This document shows positions 1 to 8,325 of a stretch of 32,539 bases of DNA, in pieces. This DNA comes from Oligoflexia bacterium (lineage in GTDB: Bacteria > Bdellovibrionota_C > UBA2361 > JBGSMV01), in assembly GCA_019694515.1 (NCBI GenBank), contig JAIBBU010000033.1:1-32539 (forward strand). Reading direction: 5' to 3'. Below the pieces are notes generated by a model. That model did not search any database. It was not told the origin of the DNA and saw only the letters and a program-made list of their open reading frames with translations. The translations under genes and the position numbers were made by a program. How positions within the stretch are numbered: the stretch's first letter is position 1; the number at the start of each line of letters is the position of its first letter.

Positions 1-437
1 TCAAAGTTGGCATCGCGTGGCGAGGGCAGCAGCTTGACCGAACCGGGGGTACTCCAAACTGCGCTCTTAAAAAAACCTTCTTCCCATTTGTAAACCCAGC
101 CTATAATGACGTCGCTATTATTGAGACTTTGCCCTGAAATGCCGGCGCCGGTGGGGATTTCCTCTCCACTGTCTGCAAGGCGGTAGAACCGGCCCGCCTT
201 GAAGAGAAACGAATGTCCTTGATCGATTTCGTTGGTCTCGGTCAGCTGGACTAACGCGTTGCCTTTGTCGTTCAAGTCGTAGATACCGCTGCCATTATAT
301 CCCTTGGGAGGTGCTATTTCATTTAAACTATAATCTTGAGCCTGCGCCGTTGCGCCGACGAACAGCAAGATCCCAAGCGCTGCTCTCCAAAAATTGCCCA
401 TAGCCGAATCGGAGATTCTATTATTAGTGTGTATCAT
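1..437 (-). CDS. Secreted HAF-like repeat protein, 3' end outside window
   Basis: The frame runs off the window start, so only about 145 N-terminal residues are visible. The ATG at 437 is preceded by AGGGG six bases upstream. A second ATG at 401 would put the hydrophobic signal segment (WRAALGILLFVGATAQAQ) right at the N-terminus, but it lacks a Shine-Dalgarno. The mature part reads SGIYDLNDKGNALVQL, then GISGQSLNNSDVIIGWVYK and LLPSPRDANF. The alternating 'xxLNxxGxxxG' and 'xxW..G..xxLP' pattern resembles the HAF family of extracellular repeats, which are predicted beta-propeller-like secreted proteins of unknown role. Family assignment is from pattern only. The next gene on this strand ends 130 bases upstream, with nothing recognisable between. 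Confidence 0.6.
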   Translation of the reverse strand, partial: MIHTNNRISDSAMGNFWRAALGILLFVGATAQAQDYSLNEIAPPKGYNGSGIYDLNDKGNALVQLTETNEIDQGHSFLFKAGRFYRLADSGEEIPTGAGISGQSLNNSDVIIGWVYKWEEGFFKSAVWSTPGSVKLLPSPRDANF

Positions 438-566
438 TTTAACCCCTGTTGACCTGTTGCGATGAGGCGGCCGAAGCCGCTGGTTCGAATGGGGGGAAGT
501 GCAAGCGATATGCCATGACTTCAGCAGGAGCGTCCCTAACGGGTGACTCGAAGGTCGATTCTGGAT

Positions 567-1811
567 TTAGAGCTGCCCCAAGAACAACGCCCGTTCCTGG
601 CTGCGGCGATCGAGCAGCGCGTTGTTGACCCGTCGTTTAACCTTGCACCAGGAAAGAAAATCATTGGCAGCTTCATTGAACTGACCACTGTTAAGCCGTT
701 CCAGCAGTGAGGAACCGGCGAAAGCGTTCAACCCAATGTTGTAGGCCAAGGAGATCAAGGCCGATTGCTGTTTTTCATTTAGCTGCGCCGCTACTCCCGG
801 TTTGAGTAAGGTTAATACCGAATCGCGAAAATTCTCCACTGTGAGAGAAAACAGGCGATCTGCCGTATCTTGATTGATCGGCCGATCGCGCAGGCTCACC
901 GGACGCGTTCTATGTCCGGTAAATTCCGGTGGATAGTGGGTGTTGCCCCAGCCGATCGTGGGACGCCCGGCAGAGCAGCGATAAGGGCGCAGCCGGCACG
1001 ACTCCCATCTCCCAATCAGACGCAGCATCGATTCTAACGGAGAGTCAGAAATCTCTAATCCGATCTCAGCAAATCCGAATCCAAACTGATCGGTAGCGCT
1101 CCGCGGCGTTAGCCCACGGGTAGAAGCATCCTCGGCATTGATGACGCCGCCAGTTGAACGCTCCAGCGCTCCTGCCAAATCGGGCCCCTTCGAAACCTTC
1201 GCGCTGACCAACAGCATGAAAAGCAGCCGGGGACCCACTCCTGAGAGGCTACCGTTCACTCGACCGGAGACAAGCCCCTGCTCTGGATCTGAAGGGTCCT
1301 TTATCTCAAGGGTCTTTGTGTCGGGATTATACCGATAGAACTTGGCGCAAAAATGAACTGCCTCAAGCACATTCTTGGCCGTGATCCCTCGGGCAAACCG
1401 GCTAGACTGCGCTTCAAAAGTCTGGAGACTCTGCTGGTAGAGTGCATTGCTCGGCTCCTCCGCCGCCAACCGCCGCAGCTCGGAGTGTAAGCCCGCCAGG
1501 CTCTCCGAAACGAGAGATTGGAACTCTCGGGTGTAAATCATTCTTGAATGCGCGCGGCGGTAGTTGATGATGTCATCTACAGCGCTTTGCATTCTTGGAG
1601 AGAGCGTTATCTGGGCTGCACTACTAGCCGCCGGCTGCTCTCTCTCTGCGACAGGTGGAATGGCGGCTAAGGCCGGCACAGAATCGGCCGCCGCTCTGGC
1701 GCTGATATCATGCTGAGCTGCGGGGGTGTCCGCGCCCGCAACGCTAAGCGCCGCGTCACTCAAGGTATACGCGCTAACCAATCCGCACGCGGCTGAAGGC
1801 TGAACAGCCAT
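567..1811 (-). CDS. Phage-type lysozyme (GH24-like muramidase) with long N-terminal extension
   Basis: A 414-residue protein whose last 160 residues match the phage lysozyme fold. The catalytic arrangement E-8aa-(D/C)-5aa-T is present exactly as E270, C279 and T285 in the segment WESCRLRPYRCSAGRPTIGW. The Cys variant at the middle position is known from lambdoid endolysins. Downstream, NEKQQSALISLAYNIG and the C-terminal Trp/Arg-rich helices also fit. Such enzymes cleave the MurNAc-GlcNAc bond of peptidoglycan. The first 65 residues are Ala/Pro/Ser-rich with no convincing signal peptide, and residues 70-240 are helical and unrecognised. No holin, spanin or other phage gene lies nearby, so this is probably a host or effector-type muramidase rather than a prophage remnant. 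The Shine-Dalgarno (TTAGG) is modest. Confidence 0.85.
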   Translation of the reverse strand: MAVQPSAACGLVSAYTLSDAALSVAGADTPAAQHDISARAAADSVPALAAIPPVAEREQPAASSAAQITLSPRMQSAVDDIINYRRAHSRMIYTREFQSLVSESLAGLHSELRRLAAEEPSNALYQQSLQTFEAQSSRFARGITAKNVLEAVHFCAKFYRYNPDTKTLEIKDPSDPEQGLVSGRVNGSLSGVGPRLLFMLLVSAKVSKGPDLAGALERSTGGVINAEDASTRGLTPRSATDQFGFGFAEIGLEISDSPLESMLRLIGRWESCRLRPYRCSAGRPTIGWGNTHYPPEFTGHRTRPVSLRDRPINQDTADRLFSLTVENFRDSVLTLLKPGVAAQLNEKQQSALISLAYNIGLNAFAGSSLLERLNSGQFNEAANDFLSWCKVKRRVNNALLDRRSQERALFLGQL

Positions 1812-1988
1812 GGTAAACCTAAGAAAAATCCTATTCGCTGAAGTTATGTCGAGGTGGAGGCAGGACGTGACTTTAGGAAGGCCTGCTTAAAATGCCGATA
1901 AATATTGGCCAAATTGCGTCCTGCGGACCGTTAGCGAGGGCTGCACAAGGATTAGAAACATTTCTGACCAAACTACGAACAGCTAGCT

Positions 1989-2651
1989 ATGTTACAGGTA
2001 AAAGAGCTGCCGCGGCATGAACGTCCGCGAGAGAGGCTGCTGCAATCAGGCCCGCTGGCATTAAATGATACAGATCTGTTGGCGGTTTTAATCGGCGCGG
2101 GCACCAAGGGCCGCGATGTATTTACCTTAGCACAAACCATTTTACCCTTGATTGACCGGGCCTGGCCTAATCTTGAAGCAGCCGAGCTGGAAAAGATCGC
2201 GGGGATTGGGAGCGCCAAGGCTGCGCAGCTTCTAGCAGCGCTAGAGTTTGCGAGGAGGCGCATCCGCCCCGAGGGGGTTAAGATCAAAGAACCCGGGGAC
2301 GTGGTGCCCCTGGTTCAGCATCTAGCCGATCGCAAGCAGGAGCACTTCACCTGCACTACACTAAACGGCGCGCATGAGGTGATTAAAACCCGTATCGTGA
2401 CGATTGGGCTGGTGAATGCCGCACAGGTTCATCCCCGTGAAGTCTATAGCGATGCGATCGCCGACCGCGCCGTGGCAGTAATCGTCGCGCACAACCATCC
2501 GAGCGGACAGCTGGAACCGAGCAGCGCGGACCTCGAGGTAACACAGCGGCTGAGCGCCGCAGGAGAGATTCTAGGAATTAGACTTTTAGATCATCTGATT
2601 TTTAGCAGAGCCGGATTCTACAGTTTTCAGCAGCATGGAAAGCTAAGGTAA
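1989..2651 (+). CDS. radC: RadC family JAB1/MPN-domain protein
   Basis: 220 residues, the normal length for the family. The N-terminus shows the typical ELPRHERPRERLL start. A helix-hairpin-helix lies at about 70-86 (IAGIGSAKAAQLLAALE), followed by the JAB/MPN domain with zinc-site motif HxH-x7-S-x2-D (H168, H170, S178, D181). RadC was once named as a DNA-repair gene, but its biochemical role is unsettled; the JAB fold suggests a metal-dependent hydrolase. It is divergent from the muramidase gene (177 bases between starts) and convergent with the asparaginase-like gene. No strong Shine-Dalgarno precedes the ATG, but the protein start fits the family, so I keep it. Confidence 0.95.
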   Translation: MLQVKELPRHERPRERLLQSGPLALNDTDLLAVLIGAGTKGRDVFTLAQTILPLIDRAWPNLEAAELEKIAGIGSAKAAQLLAALEFARRRIRPEGVKIKEPGDVVPLVQHLADRKQEHFTCTTLNGAHEVIKTRIVTIGLVNAAQVHPREVYSDAIADRAVAVIVAHNHPSGQLEPSSADLEVTQRLSAAGEILGIRLLDHLIFSRAGFYSFQQHGKLR

Positions 2652-2697
2652 GGGCAGGCGAGCAGGCAGGCGTGGTCAGATTAGCGGTGTCAAGACG

Positions 2698-3207
2698 CTA
2701 CCTCCGAACCTCAAATCTTCCCGCATCTATGTTCTTCACCGCCTCGTGCGCTCCAAAAATTCGCCCGTTCATACTGAGATAAACTCCCGGCTTTAACAGA
2801 AACAGAGAGCCGATCGCAAAACCCAGATTGAATGGTGCGTCGGTCGGCGAAAAACCCTTAAGCGGGAGCATCGAGCCGGTAAGCACTACGATCTTATTAG
2901 AATCCTTAAGATGCTTCTGCAAATAGCGTCCAGTTTCAGCCATGGTGTAGGTGCCATGTGTGATCAAGATGTGCGGATGTTTCGATTTCTCAACTGAGGA
3001 GACAATTTCAGCGCGCACATTATCGGTGATCTCACGGCTGTCACGAAAGGTCACCACCTCCTGTGACAAACTGAAATGGGGCCGGACAACGTCATTAATA
3101 TAAGCCGCGATCGTGGACGCGTCATTCACCACCACCATGTCGCGTGCGCCATCAAAGATTGAGTCGATCGTGCCGCCGGTTAGGATTAGATGCAGATGCT
3201 GAGCCAT
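2698..3207 (-). CDS. Short one-domain asparaginase-like protein
   Basis: 169 residues covering only the N-terminal domain of the type I/II L-asparaginase family. The first catalytic motif TGGTI is intact (T13 equals the nucleophile Thr). The second motif, normally HGTDT, reads HGTYT (residues 84-88), so the aspartate that orients the substrate amino group is Tyr87. The remaining blocks LTGSMLP, DAPFNLGFA and GVYLSMNGRIF match a group of roughly 160-170-residue single-domain homologues in proteobacteria, so the length is probably natural and not a truncation. Classical enzymes need the C-terminal domain of a neighbouring subunit, so asparagine hydrolysis is uncertain. AAGG lies eight bases before the ATG. 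Confidence 0.85.
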   Translation of the reverse strand: MAQHLHLILTGGTIDSIFDGARDMVVVNDASTIAAYINDVVRPHFSLSQEVVTFRDSREITDNVRAEIVSSVEKSKHPHILITHGTYTMAETGRYLQKHLKDSNKIVVLTGSMLPLKGFSPTDAPFNLGFAIGSLFLLKPGVYLSMNGRIFGAHEAVKNIDAGRFEVRR

Positions 3208-3287
3208 TTAGCGTCCCTTCGCCAAAGTTAACGGCTAAAGTTTATCTCTGCCCATAAGCCCCGGGCAACAATTCTCTAAAGCTACAT

Positions 3288-4370
3288 CTATAAGAGATTA
3301 CGCACCTTTCCATTCGAGATCTGATACAGGACCTGGCGCACCGCGAGATATGTACCAAAATTGGGATCTTCCACTATCTCGTAAGCGCCCGCAGGTCCGC
3401 GTCCCGACGGGAACGCAGAAAGGGCCTGCAGGATGCCAGCATTCGCAAAGATGCCCATAGAATTCCGACCATGGGCGCTAATGTGCAATAGCAACTGCCC
3501 CAATAAGGCGCCTCTGGCGGCCTCGACCGCATGCGAAACGTCGCGGAAACGTTCTTTATACCTCTCCATAAATATCGGATCAGAGAAGGCATCGACGAAG
3601 ATCGGCCCATTGCCCTGATCGGAAAAGAGGTCCAGCACTACAGCGTCATTGAAGGTGTCCATTCCGAAGTACTCTGGAATGAATTGCAAAGACTGCGCCT
3701 GCTGCACAAAGCTCTTAATCTGCGCGGGAGTAAGAAAGAGTCCAAGCGAATTGACCTCGGCCGCCTTAAGGCGCGCAATTAAGCTGCGGAAATCCAGCTG
3801 GTCCGGCATGACCCGCTCGAGGGTGGGCCGATCAGCTGCGAGCGCGGCCTCTAAAACCTGCGCGGATTGATCCATCGCTCCGATCTGCGCAGCGATGATG
3901 GAGATCTTGCGCCTTTCTCGGCCCTTTAAGTATTCAACCAGCGGAGCCAGTGTAACTTTTAACGGTGCAGATAAATTTAAGATCTCGGGACGCTCTTTGC
4001 CGACAGGGTTTAGGCTGCCAAGCATAAATGGCGCGCCATGCTTTGGCACAATCGGAGCAACGGCATCGGAAGGTCCATATCCCCAGACCACCACCATGGA
4101 AACTTTGTCTATCTGGGTCAACTTACGTACAGCCGCCAGTGACGATTTATTGTCGTACTGGTGATCTTCGATGACTAGCTCAACTGCGCCGGGTTTCTGA
4201 GAAAGTTCGAACATTAGGCCGTTGTAATAGGCTCGCCCATAGGGCGCGCCGACCCCCGAGAGCGGTAACGCCAGTCCGACCCGCAGGGCGGTCTCGGCGC
4301 AGGCCGGATTGTGGAAGGCCCATAAGAAAATCAAAATAGGGAGCAGGGAACGCGCCAATTTCATCGCCAT
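3288..4370 (-). CDS. Periplasmic type-1 substrate-binding protein (Leu/Ile/Val-binding-like)
   Basis: 360 residues with a signal peptide (about 1-25, ending NPACA before ETALRVG). The mature protein opens with LRVGLALPLSGVGAPYG, the standard start of branched-chain amino-acid/amide-type binding proteins (periplasmic-binding fold type 1). Later blocks AVAPIVPKHGAPFMLG and QSLQFIPEYFGMDTFND fit the two-lobed fold. These proteins normally deliver ligand to an ABC permease, but no permease or ATPase gene is in the window, so it is an orphan receptor whose ligand cannot be read from sequence. The ATG has GGTG seven bases upstream; a second ATG two codons in is also possible. Confidence 0.85.
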   Translation of the reverse strand: MAMKLARSLLPILIFLWAFHNPACAETALRVGLALPLSGVGAPYGRAYYNGLMFELSQKPGAVELVIEDHQYDNKSSLAAVRKLTQIDKVSMVVVWGYGPSDAVAPIVPKHGAPFMLGSLNPVGKERPEILNLSAPLKVTLAPLVEYLKGRERRKISIIAAQIGAMDQSAQVLEAALAADRPTLERVMPDQLDFRSLIARLKAAEVNSLGLFLTPAQIKSFVQQAQSLQFIPEYFGMDTFNDAVVLDLFSDQGNGPIFVDAFSDPIFMERYKERFRDVSHAVEAARGALLGQLLLHISAHGRNSMGIFANAGILQALSAFPSGRGPAGAYEIVEDPNFGTYLAVRQVLYQISNGKVRNLL

Positions 4371-4517
4371 AATTTACACCTGAAAAGTACCAGGAGTCTG
4401 CACCCGGATCCCCCGGAGTTGGTAAACATTGCCGTCGGCTTTTGACTACAGCACGTCAAACATAAACCCGGCCATAACATGGCAGTAGGTTCTTTCTTTT
4501 TCTCCGGGGAGGTATGT

Positions 4518-5120
4518 GTGGGTATAGGTTATGCCAAAGGGCCGCACGCGCCCGTAGCAACGGGTCAGTCAAACTCTGAGCACCGCAACATCGCGAGTCG
4601 ACTAGATGATGGTCTTAAATGGTCAGAGCAAACATTGGCAAGAGGCCTTGATGCGCTGGGCGCAGGATTTGAGACGCTCGGCAAGGCCATTGGAGGCGAG
4701 CGTGTTGTCAGTCAGTTGGAGAACAACAGGAATGCCGCCAAATTCCGCAGCGAGGAACTAAAGGCTGGGCGTATCACCCCGCAGCAGGCTGCCAGATGTG
4801 ACGGGATATTAGATCCGCAGGAGCGGTTGATTGCTTACTCCGCCATGGCGGATGGAAACTATCTTAGAGATCAGGCGGTCCAGCTTCGTCTAATCACTGT
4901 TGAGCAGGCCAGGAAGTTTGATCAGATCAGGGATCCTTTCGCTCGCGAAAGAGCCTATAAAGTTTTCTCTCCTGCAATTCAACAAGCATACACAAACTTT
5001 AGAGATACAAGCCTTGAAGCAGAGAGGCAGAGCGCGCTTGATCGTCTTCGGGTCGAAGCAGCCCCGGCAGCGCCGTCGCAGTTGCTTGACTTACCGCTTG
5101 AGTCTTTGGCGAAAAAATAA
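4518..5120 (+). CDS. Uncharacterised helical protein with two ITxxQA repeats
   Basis: I start at the GTG at 4518 because GGGGAGG lies five bases before it; an upstream in-frame ATG at 4479 has no ribosome-binding site and would add 13 residues. The 200-residue product has no signal peptide and an N-terminal polar stretch. Two clear copies of a 35-residue helical repeat lie at about 76-111 and 116-151. They share R-(S/D)-x2, L/V, ITxxQA, a following D-x-I-x-DP, then R and AY. The first half resembles a SHOCT-type 'GxIT' helix pair, but the R..AY half does not. I do not recognise the family. The stop is followed at once by a hairpin. Confidence 0.75.
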   Translation: MGIGYAKGPHAPVATGQSNSEHRNIASRLDDGLKWSEQTLARGLDALGAGFETLGKAIGGERVVSQLENNRNAAKFRSEELKAGRITPQQAARCDGILDPQERLIAYSAMADGNYLRDQAVQLRLITVEQARKFDQIRDPFARERAYKVFSPAIQQAYTNFRDTSLEAERQSALDRLRVEAAPAAPSQLLDLPLESLAKK

Positions 5121-5144
5121 GCAGCTCCCCTGAAAAGAGCTGCT
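5120..5144 (+). terminator. Hairpin at the end of the repeat-protein gene
   Basis: An 8-base perfect inverted repeat, AGCAGCTC / GAGCTGCT, with a 9-base loop; its first base is the last base of the stop codon. There is no T-run after it, so an intrinsic terminator is possible but not typical. Confidence 0.45.
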
Positions 5145-5337
5145 CGAGTGCCACGCAATTCCATGCTGGCTCATATCCGTGGCTGGCATGCCCCAACGTT
5201 GCCGAGGAGCGTCGTCAACCCTGTCAAGCTGCTGAAACAGTTTATATTTCCGGCCAACCCCGCCGCGAACCCTGAACTTAAGCACCCACGGCTTTCCGCC
5301 GAGAATACCTGCTGAGTATTTGCACGGGGGATCGGGC

Positions 5338-6858
5338 ATGTCTAATCTTCGCATTTCAGTCTTGGTGCTGGCTATTTTCGCTTTTGTTTCAGTTTCGATT
5401 CAGGCTGAAACACTCACATTAAAGAAAAACCAGATCTACCGCGTCAGCGCGTCTCTCTCGTGCGGCTACATCAGAAAACGGTGGGTTCCCGTAAAAAAAT
5501 CTGGGGATAGCTACGAAGTCAAGAAGGGCGCTACCAGCTCACAAAAAGATGCTTGTAAGGCGCTACTGAAGCCCAGCAAATCTATGTCACTGACCGAATT
5601 TCCCGACTCGGCCGCTATTCTCAAAGCCGCTGAGCACGTTACCTCGGTCCGGCCCTCGGCTGTATCGGGCACCCCTCCGACTCTTCCTGAGATCATCGAG
5701 GGCGGTGGGACTACATTGTTCTGGCGCCCAGGGGTAGTGGACGCGATTGGCTCGGGCACCCCGAGCGAGGGCCAGTGCGGGGAGTTTTTTAATAGTCCGA
5801 TTGACGGAGAGTCAGGCGGCTACGGCGCCTGCTACCTAGCCGAAGGGGTCGGATATTCGATCTCCAATATCGCCAGTTCCGGATCCAGTCTTTGCTACAT
5901 GCGAAATTTTCCCCAGGCTGCTAGCGAGAACGAGGGCGTTGTCTCGATTGTTTCAGGTGCATTTCCTAACGGTGATGTAACTAAGATCTTCAGCGCGCCG
6001 GCAGGAGCAGTCCCGCGGACAATCAAGGTCAACGTGACCGGTTTTGGTCCTGAAGCTAACGCAGGCGGGCCTTCTACAATTTTCTTTAAGATCTATTCTG
6101 CTGAACAGAATGCCACTCAGGGGAATCAATACAAATTCGATCTTTGGTTCTGTGAGGATGGAGAGACCGGCCGAGCTAAGGAATTTGAGCAGATCAAAGT
6201 GACGGCGGGCGGAGAATACGTCTCCAGTTCAACAAAGAATGGAGGCGGGCAGCTCTTTTCAAGCACCGTCCGAGGTTTTCTAACTCGCACCGACGGCGTG
6301 CTGGAGTTTGATACGGCCCGAGGACGTACCGCGGCCTACGGCGGCATGCACGAAGCCGAGGAGGGCACCTTCAAGTCATTAGTTTCCATCAATGCTGACA
6401 ATGAGATCAGATATAAGGTGCGTGATCAGCACGGCAGCGATGGGCGCAAGGGATATTCGATCTCGCGCTTCCAGGGCAGCGGCCTCTCGGATCTCAGATT
6501 CTTGGAGGGCGCATTTAAAGAAGACCATGAAGGCCAGTTCTCCTTTGAAGGCGGCACTGAGTATCGCGATACCTTCTATGCTTCGGCACCCGACGGTAAC
6601 TATGCCGCAGAGGTTGCAGCAATTGATTTTGATAGTGATGCTTTCTACTCTTCCGATCAAGAGATTCCTACCACTCCCTCGGCCTTCCGTTGCAACGCTG
6701 CGGTAGACCTTGAGATCAATCTCAATATGGCCGGGGAGGCGATGCAGGCCATTATTGGAAATTGCGAATCGGGCCGCATTGACGGCGAGGTAAGCTTCTG
6801 TGCTTCAGAGGAGCTAGAGGCGGCGCAACAACGATGGACCGATGTCTGCGCCCCTTAG
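5338..6858 (+). CDS. Secreted protein of unknown family
   Basis: Start at ATG 5338: GGGGGA sits six bases before it, and the next 23 residues form a clean signal peptide (NLRISVLVLAIFAFVSVSIQA). A TTG six codons upstream is not needed. The 506-residue product has a basic segment after the signal (SCGYIRKRWVPVKK) and then a Gly/Ser/Cys-rich middle (GQCGEFF, GGYGACYLAEGVGYSI, SSLCYMRNFPQ). A beta-rich C-terminal part follows, with repeated acidic aromatic stretches and about ten cysteines in total, so disulfide bonding in the periplasm or outside the cell is likely. I do not recognise a domain. It ends 13 bases short of the convergent HEAT-repeat gene. Confidence 0.8.
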   Translation: MSNLRISVLVLAIFAFVSVSIQAETLTLKKNQIYRVSASLSCGYIRKRWVPVKKSGDSYEVKKGATSSQKDACKALLKPSKSMSLTEFPDSAAILKAAEHVTSVRPSAVSGTPPTLPEIIEGGGTTLFWRPGVVDAIGSGTPSEGQCGEFFNSPIDGESGGYGACYLAEGVGYSISNIASSGSSLCYMRNFPQAASENEGVVSIVSGAFPNGDVTKIFSAPAGAVPRTIKVNVTGFGPEANAGGPSTIFFKIYSAEQNATQGNQYKFDLWFCEDGETGRAKEFEQIKVTAGGEYVSSSTKNGGGQLFSSTVRGFLTRTDGVLEFDTARGRTAAYGGMHEAEEGTFKSLVSINADNEIRYKVRDQHGSDGRKGYSISRFQGSGLSDLRFLEGAFKEDHEGQFSFEGGTEYRDTFYASAPDGNYAAEVAAIDFDSDAFYSSDQEIPTTPSAFRCNAAVDLEINLNMAGEAMQAIIGNCESGRIDGEVSFCASEELEAAQQRWTDVCAP

Positions 6859-6871
6859 GCACAGCAACGGG

Positions 6872-8119
6872 CTATTCATCTACTTCGTCGTCGAATACAG
6901 ATTCTTCCTCGGCCTCGCGGCGATCTAGGATGCGTCCGGCTATCAGCCCTGCGGCCTCGGCAGCTTCTAGCAAAATCTCTTCGTTTGCGTCCTTAAGGTG
7001 CTCCGAGAGCTGCCGTATTAGTCCCGGCGTTTGACCTATTTTGCCAAGCACCCGGATCGCACCGATTCGCACCTCCAGGTCGCCATAATCTAGAAGCGGC
7101 AGTGCAGCTTCAAGCGCTCGCTGCTTTAACTCTCCGGACAGGTCCTCGACCTTAAGAGCTAGGATCCGAAGAGCGCTCGCCTTTTGTTGGTCACACCCCG
7201 AATGTCTGCCGTACGGCTCAAGCTTAATACTCAGATGCGGCAAGATCGATTCTAAGTGATGCGAAAGGATCTGCTCCAGACCCTCGATGCGCGGAGTTGG
7301 CTCACGATCCTCCTCCGCTTCTTCAAGCAGCTCAAGCTTCGCGAACAACAGCGTTAGCGCCGCAGACACTGCCTGCGGACTAAGCGCCTCAGAAAAAACT
7401 TTGAGATACGAGGCATCGAAGCCGCATGTGCAGTAAAGATCGAGAGCTAGATCTAAATTGAGATCCGGATTTGCCGTTTCGAGCATGTTCATTGCAGCTG
7501 CGCTAGAGCGCCAGTAAGCTCTCGAATCGTCTGTCAGCATTCGTTTGCGATCTAACGAGAGGACGAAGAGTGCTAGATCGCGTGCATGGGAAGTGTCGAT
7601 CTCGCCCGCCAGCGTACGAGACCACCTGAAAAGAACAGACGAGCCATGATCCAGAATATTGCTGTAAGTCTCAGCCGCACGCCGGGCTAGCTCATCCTCA
7701 GAAAGCGCCATCGCGGGGAAATGTCTCTGGAAAAAGGCTTGATATTGTCCTTCCTGCACATGTTTGGCCAGCTCCGCCGGGCTCTCCGGATTTCTTGTGC
7801 CCTCGTATGCCTTCTGCATTAGAGCCAGAAGAGGACGAAAAAGCGCCAGCCCGCCCTTACCAAGCAGCGGAATATTGTATAAAAATCCCTGCTCATGATC
7901 CGTTAATGCCGCTGGGTGCTTTTGTAAGATTGCCTTGGCTAACGCAATCAGACCCCTACCATTTCTTCCTAATCGTGAAATTGAGCTCTCAATCTCCTCA
8001 ACTTCCCAAGGGACAAGCAAACGGTGCATGCGGCCGAAAATAACTTCTTCAGCCCGAGTTAATTCCGGGGTTTCCGCATTGCGGCGATTACTCAGATGGC
8101 TATTATCGGGACTCAGCAC
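6872..8119 (-). CDS. HEAT-repeat protein, cytoplasmic, unknown role
   Basis: 415 residues without signal peptide or membrane segments; strongly helical throughout. Residues about 310-398 contain two to three HEAT-like units; the clearest is LLDYGDLEVRIGAIRVLGKIG (about 342-362), followed by LSEHLKDANEEILLEAAEAAGLIAG. HEAT solenoids usually act as protein-binding scaffolds. The tail is very acidic (EAEEESVFDDEVDE). Residues 1-300 show no family I know. The start is a GTG with only a distant AGGA; the first internal ATG (residue 31) would also leave the repeats intact, so the N-terminus is uncertain. The gene is divergent from the kinase-like gene. Confidence 0.75.
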   Translation of the reverse strand: MLSPDNSHLSNRRNAETPELTRAEEVIFGRMHRLLVPWEVEEIESSISRLGRNGRGLIALAKAILQKHPAALTDHEQGFLYNIPLLGKGGLALFRPLLALMQKAYEGTRNPESPAELAKHVQEGQYQAFFQRHFPAMALSEDELARRAAETYSNILDHGSSVLFRWSRTLAGEIDTSHARDLALFVLSLDRKRMLTDDSRAYWRSSAAAMNMLETANPDLNLDLALDLYCTCGFDASYLKVFSEALSPQAVSAALTLLFAKLELLEEAEEDREPTPRIEGLEQILSHHLESILPHLSIKLEPYGRHSGCDQQKASALRILALKVEDLSGELKQRALEAALPLLDYGDLEVRIGAIRVLGKIGQTPGLIRQLSEHLKDANEEILLEAAEAAGLIAGRILDRREAEEESVFDDEVDE

Positions 8120-8291
8120 GGCTGATGTAGTCCTAAAAGTGGCGAGCTAGAAGGCACCCTAACATCGTGGTGCAAATCTAATCAACCGAGCGACGTTGAA
8201 GATGCATGCGCTTCTTCTCCGGCTCGAGAAATTGAGTGTCGGGCAGCTTCCAGACCTAAGGGCGCAATACGACAAGCTTCCAGCATTTAAG

Positions 8292-8319
8292 TTAACAATC
8301 TTTAGAACCTCTCCATAAC
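8292..8319 (+). promoter_or_regulatory. Sigma-70-like promoter for kinase-like gene, near-leaderless
   Basis: TTAACA (8292-8297) and CATAAC (8314-8319) are separated by 16 bases. The -10 box ends six bases before the ATG at 8326, so transcription would start at or very near the start codon. No Shine-Dalgarno is visible, which fits a leaderless message. Confidence 0.45.
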
Positions 8320-8325
8320 ACCAAC

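Noticed and set aside
480..495. GGTTCGAAT resembling a tRNA T-loop
   Set aside because: The flanking bases cannot pair as a T-stem, and no acceptor, D or anticodon arms are found around it.
567..1811. Prophage remnant around the lysozyme gene
   Set aside because: No other phage-type gene, integrase or attachment repeat is near; neighbours are ordinary chromosomal genes.
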